A stretch of 6,316 nucleotides of DNA from Thermoleophilia bacterium. Lineage in GTDB: Bacteria; Actinomycetota; Thermoleophilia; Miltoncostaeales; Miltoncostaeaceae. The notes below the pieces were generated by a model. It saw only the letters and a list, made by a program, of their open reading frames with translations, was not told the origin of the DNA and made no database searches. Location: positions 1 to 6,316 of the forward strand of contig JAOTZF010000108.1 of the NCBI GenBank assembly GCA_029861485.1, read 5' to 3'. A program made the position numbers and the translations under genes. Shown here in pieces: positions 5,568 to 6,316 of this stretch. Every line of letters starts with the position of its first letter. Within the stretch, counting starts at the first letter, position 1.

Positions 5568-6316
5568 GCACGATCCACGTCATCGGGGCAGCCGGTTTCG
5601 CTGGCGCCCAGCTGGCCGCGTTGGTCAAAGACCACCCCTACTTCGAGCTCGGCCAGATCACCTCGAGGACCGAGGCGGGTAAGTACCTCGTCGATGTCAC
5701 CCCCGAGTACCGGGTGGGGCGCCAGCTGACCGAGCTCGATCTCGGGGCTATCGCAAAGGACGATTTCGCGGCCGTCTGCTATCCGCACGCCGAGGCCGTG
5801 GCCGTCGTGGCGCCGTTGATCGACAGCGGCGTTCGAGTAGTCGACGTCTCCGCGGATCACCGCCTGCGCGACCCCGCCGCGTACGTGGTTCACTACGACT
5901 TCGAGCACCCACGGCCCGACCTGCTGGAGATCGCGGTCTACGGGCTGCCCGAGCTCTATCGCGACGCGATCGTGGACGCCCAGCTGGTAGCGAACCCCGG
6001 TTGCTACCCGGAGACGGCTCTGCTCGGCCTGCTGCCGATCTGCCGCGACATCTCCCATGTCGTCGTCGATGCGAAGAGCGGGGTGAGCGGCGCGGGCCGA
6101 ACGCCGACCTCGGTCGTGCACTACTCCCACGTCACCGACAGCATCTGGCCCTACAAGGTGTTCGCGCACCGGCACCAGCCGGAAATCGTCCAGGAGCTCG
6201 GCCAGGACCTGATCTTCACGCCGCACCTGCTGCCGGTGGACCGTGGCCTCATGTGCTCGTCGTACGCCCGCGTGGACCGAGAGGCCATCTCCGATCAGGC
6301 CACGCTCGATGCGCGC
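5564..6316 (+). CDS. argC: N-acetyl-gamma-glutamyl-phosphate reductase (3' end outside window)
   Basis: ArgC reduces N-acetylglutamyl-phosphate to N-acetylglutamate semialdehyde with NADPH, the third step of arginine synthesis, in the cytoplasm. The window shows 251 residues of a protein usually about 340 long. Residues 6-14 (VIGAAGFAG) are the nucleotide-binding glycine loop of the Rossmann fold; the family more often has GASGYTG. The catalytic cysteine is C147 in NPGCYPET, and the conserved His motif is HRHQPEI at 202-208. KSGVSGAGR (171-179) is another family signature. The GTG start at 5564 overlaps the pheT stop as GTGA. The nearest GGAG (5540-5543) is 20 bases away, too far for normal use, so initiation probably depends on ribosomes finishing pheT. 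In Actinobacteria argC usually opens a run of argJ, argB, argD, argF, argR, argG and argH, so those genes are expected to the right. A LysY-like reductase of lysine synthesis is a less likely alternative. Confidence 0.95.
   Translation, partial: MSTIHVIGAAGFAGAQLAALVKDHPYFELGQITSRTEAGKYLVDVTPEYRVGRQLTELDLGAIAKDDFAAVCYPHAEAVAVVAPLIDSGVRVVDVSADHRLRDPAAYVVHYDFEHPRPDLLEIAVYGLPELYRDAIVDAQLVANPGCYPETALLGLLPICRDISHVVVDAKSGVSGAGRTPTSVVHYSHVTDSIWPYKVFAHRHQPEIVQELGQDLIFTPHLLPVDRGLMCSSYARVDREAISDQATLDAR

Noticed and set aside
5420..6226. Long open frame on the minus strand (268 codons)
   Set aside because: It lies antisense to the end of pheT and most of argC, both with clear family motifs. Its codon phase is that of a GC-rich shadow, and its protein resembles nothing I know.

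Overview
The window is GC-rich bacterial DNA, and the high-GC codon pattern holds through every gene. The order pheS, pheT, argC on one strand is an arrangement known from Actinobacteria, where the Phe-tRNA synthetase genes lie beside the arginine biosynthesis cluster (for example near Rv1649-Rv1652 in Mycobacterium tuberculosis). I infer an actinobacterium, possibly of a deep class such as Thermoleophilia; the class is a guess. No rRNA, tRNA, mobile element or CRISPR array is visible.

Positions 1-1628 (minus strand) hold most of a gene for a secreted von Willebrand factor A (vWA) protein. It has a signal peptide, an N-terminal beta-sandwich resembling a carboxypeptidase regulatory-like domain, a vWA domain with a complete MIDAS metal site, and a C-terminal beta-rich region. 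Its 3' end lies beyond the left edge. Positions 1629-1872 are a divergent intergenic region with an A7/U7 run, a small hairpin covering the vWA ribosome binding site, and a short inverted repeat. Positions 1873-2070 (plus) encode a small TatA/E-type twin-arginine translocase subunit.

After a 51-bp gap containing a perfect 8-bp hairpin comes pheS (2122-3147), then pheT (3144-5567), then the start of argC (5564 to the right edge). Both junctions from pheS onward are GTGA overlaps, so the three genes look like one translationally coupled unit. PheS and PheT together form the alpha2-beta2 phenylalanyl-tRNA synthetase. ArgC is the NADPH-dependent third step of arginine synthesis, and the rest of an arg operon probably continues to the right.

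This is mostly housekeeping sequence. I found no clearly new system. The points worth a second look are the secreted vWA protein and its leader, the apparently Shine-Dalgarno-less start of pheS behind a hairpin, a four-residue tandem duplication inside PheS, and a divergent stretch in PheT.
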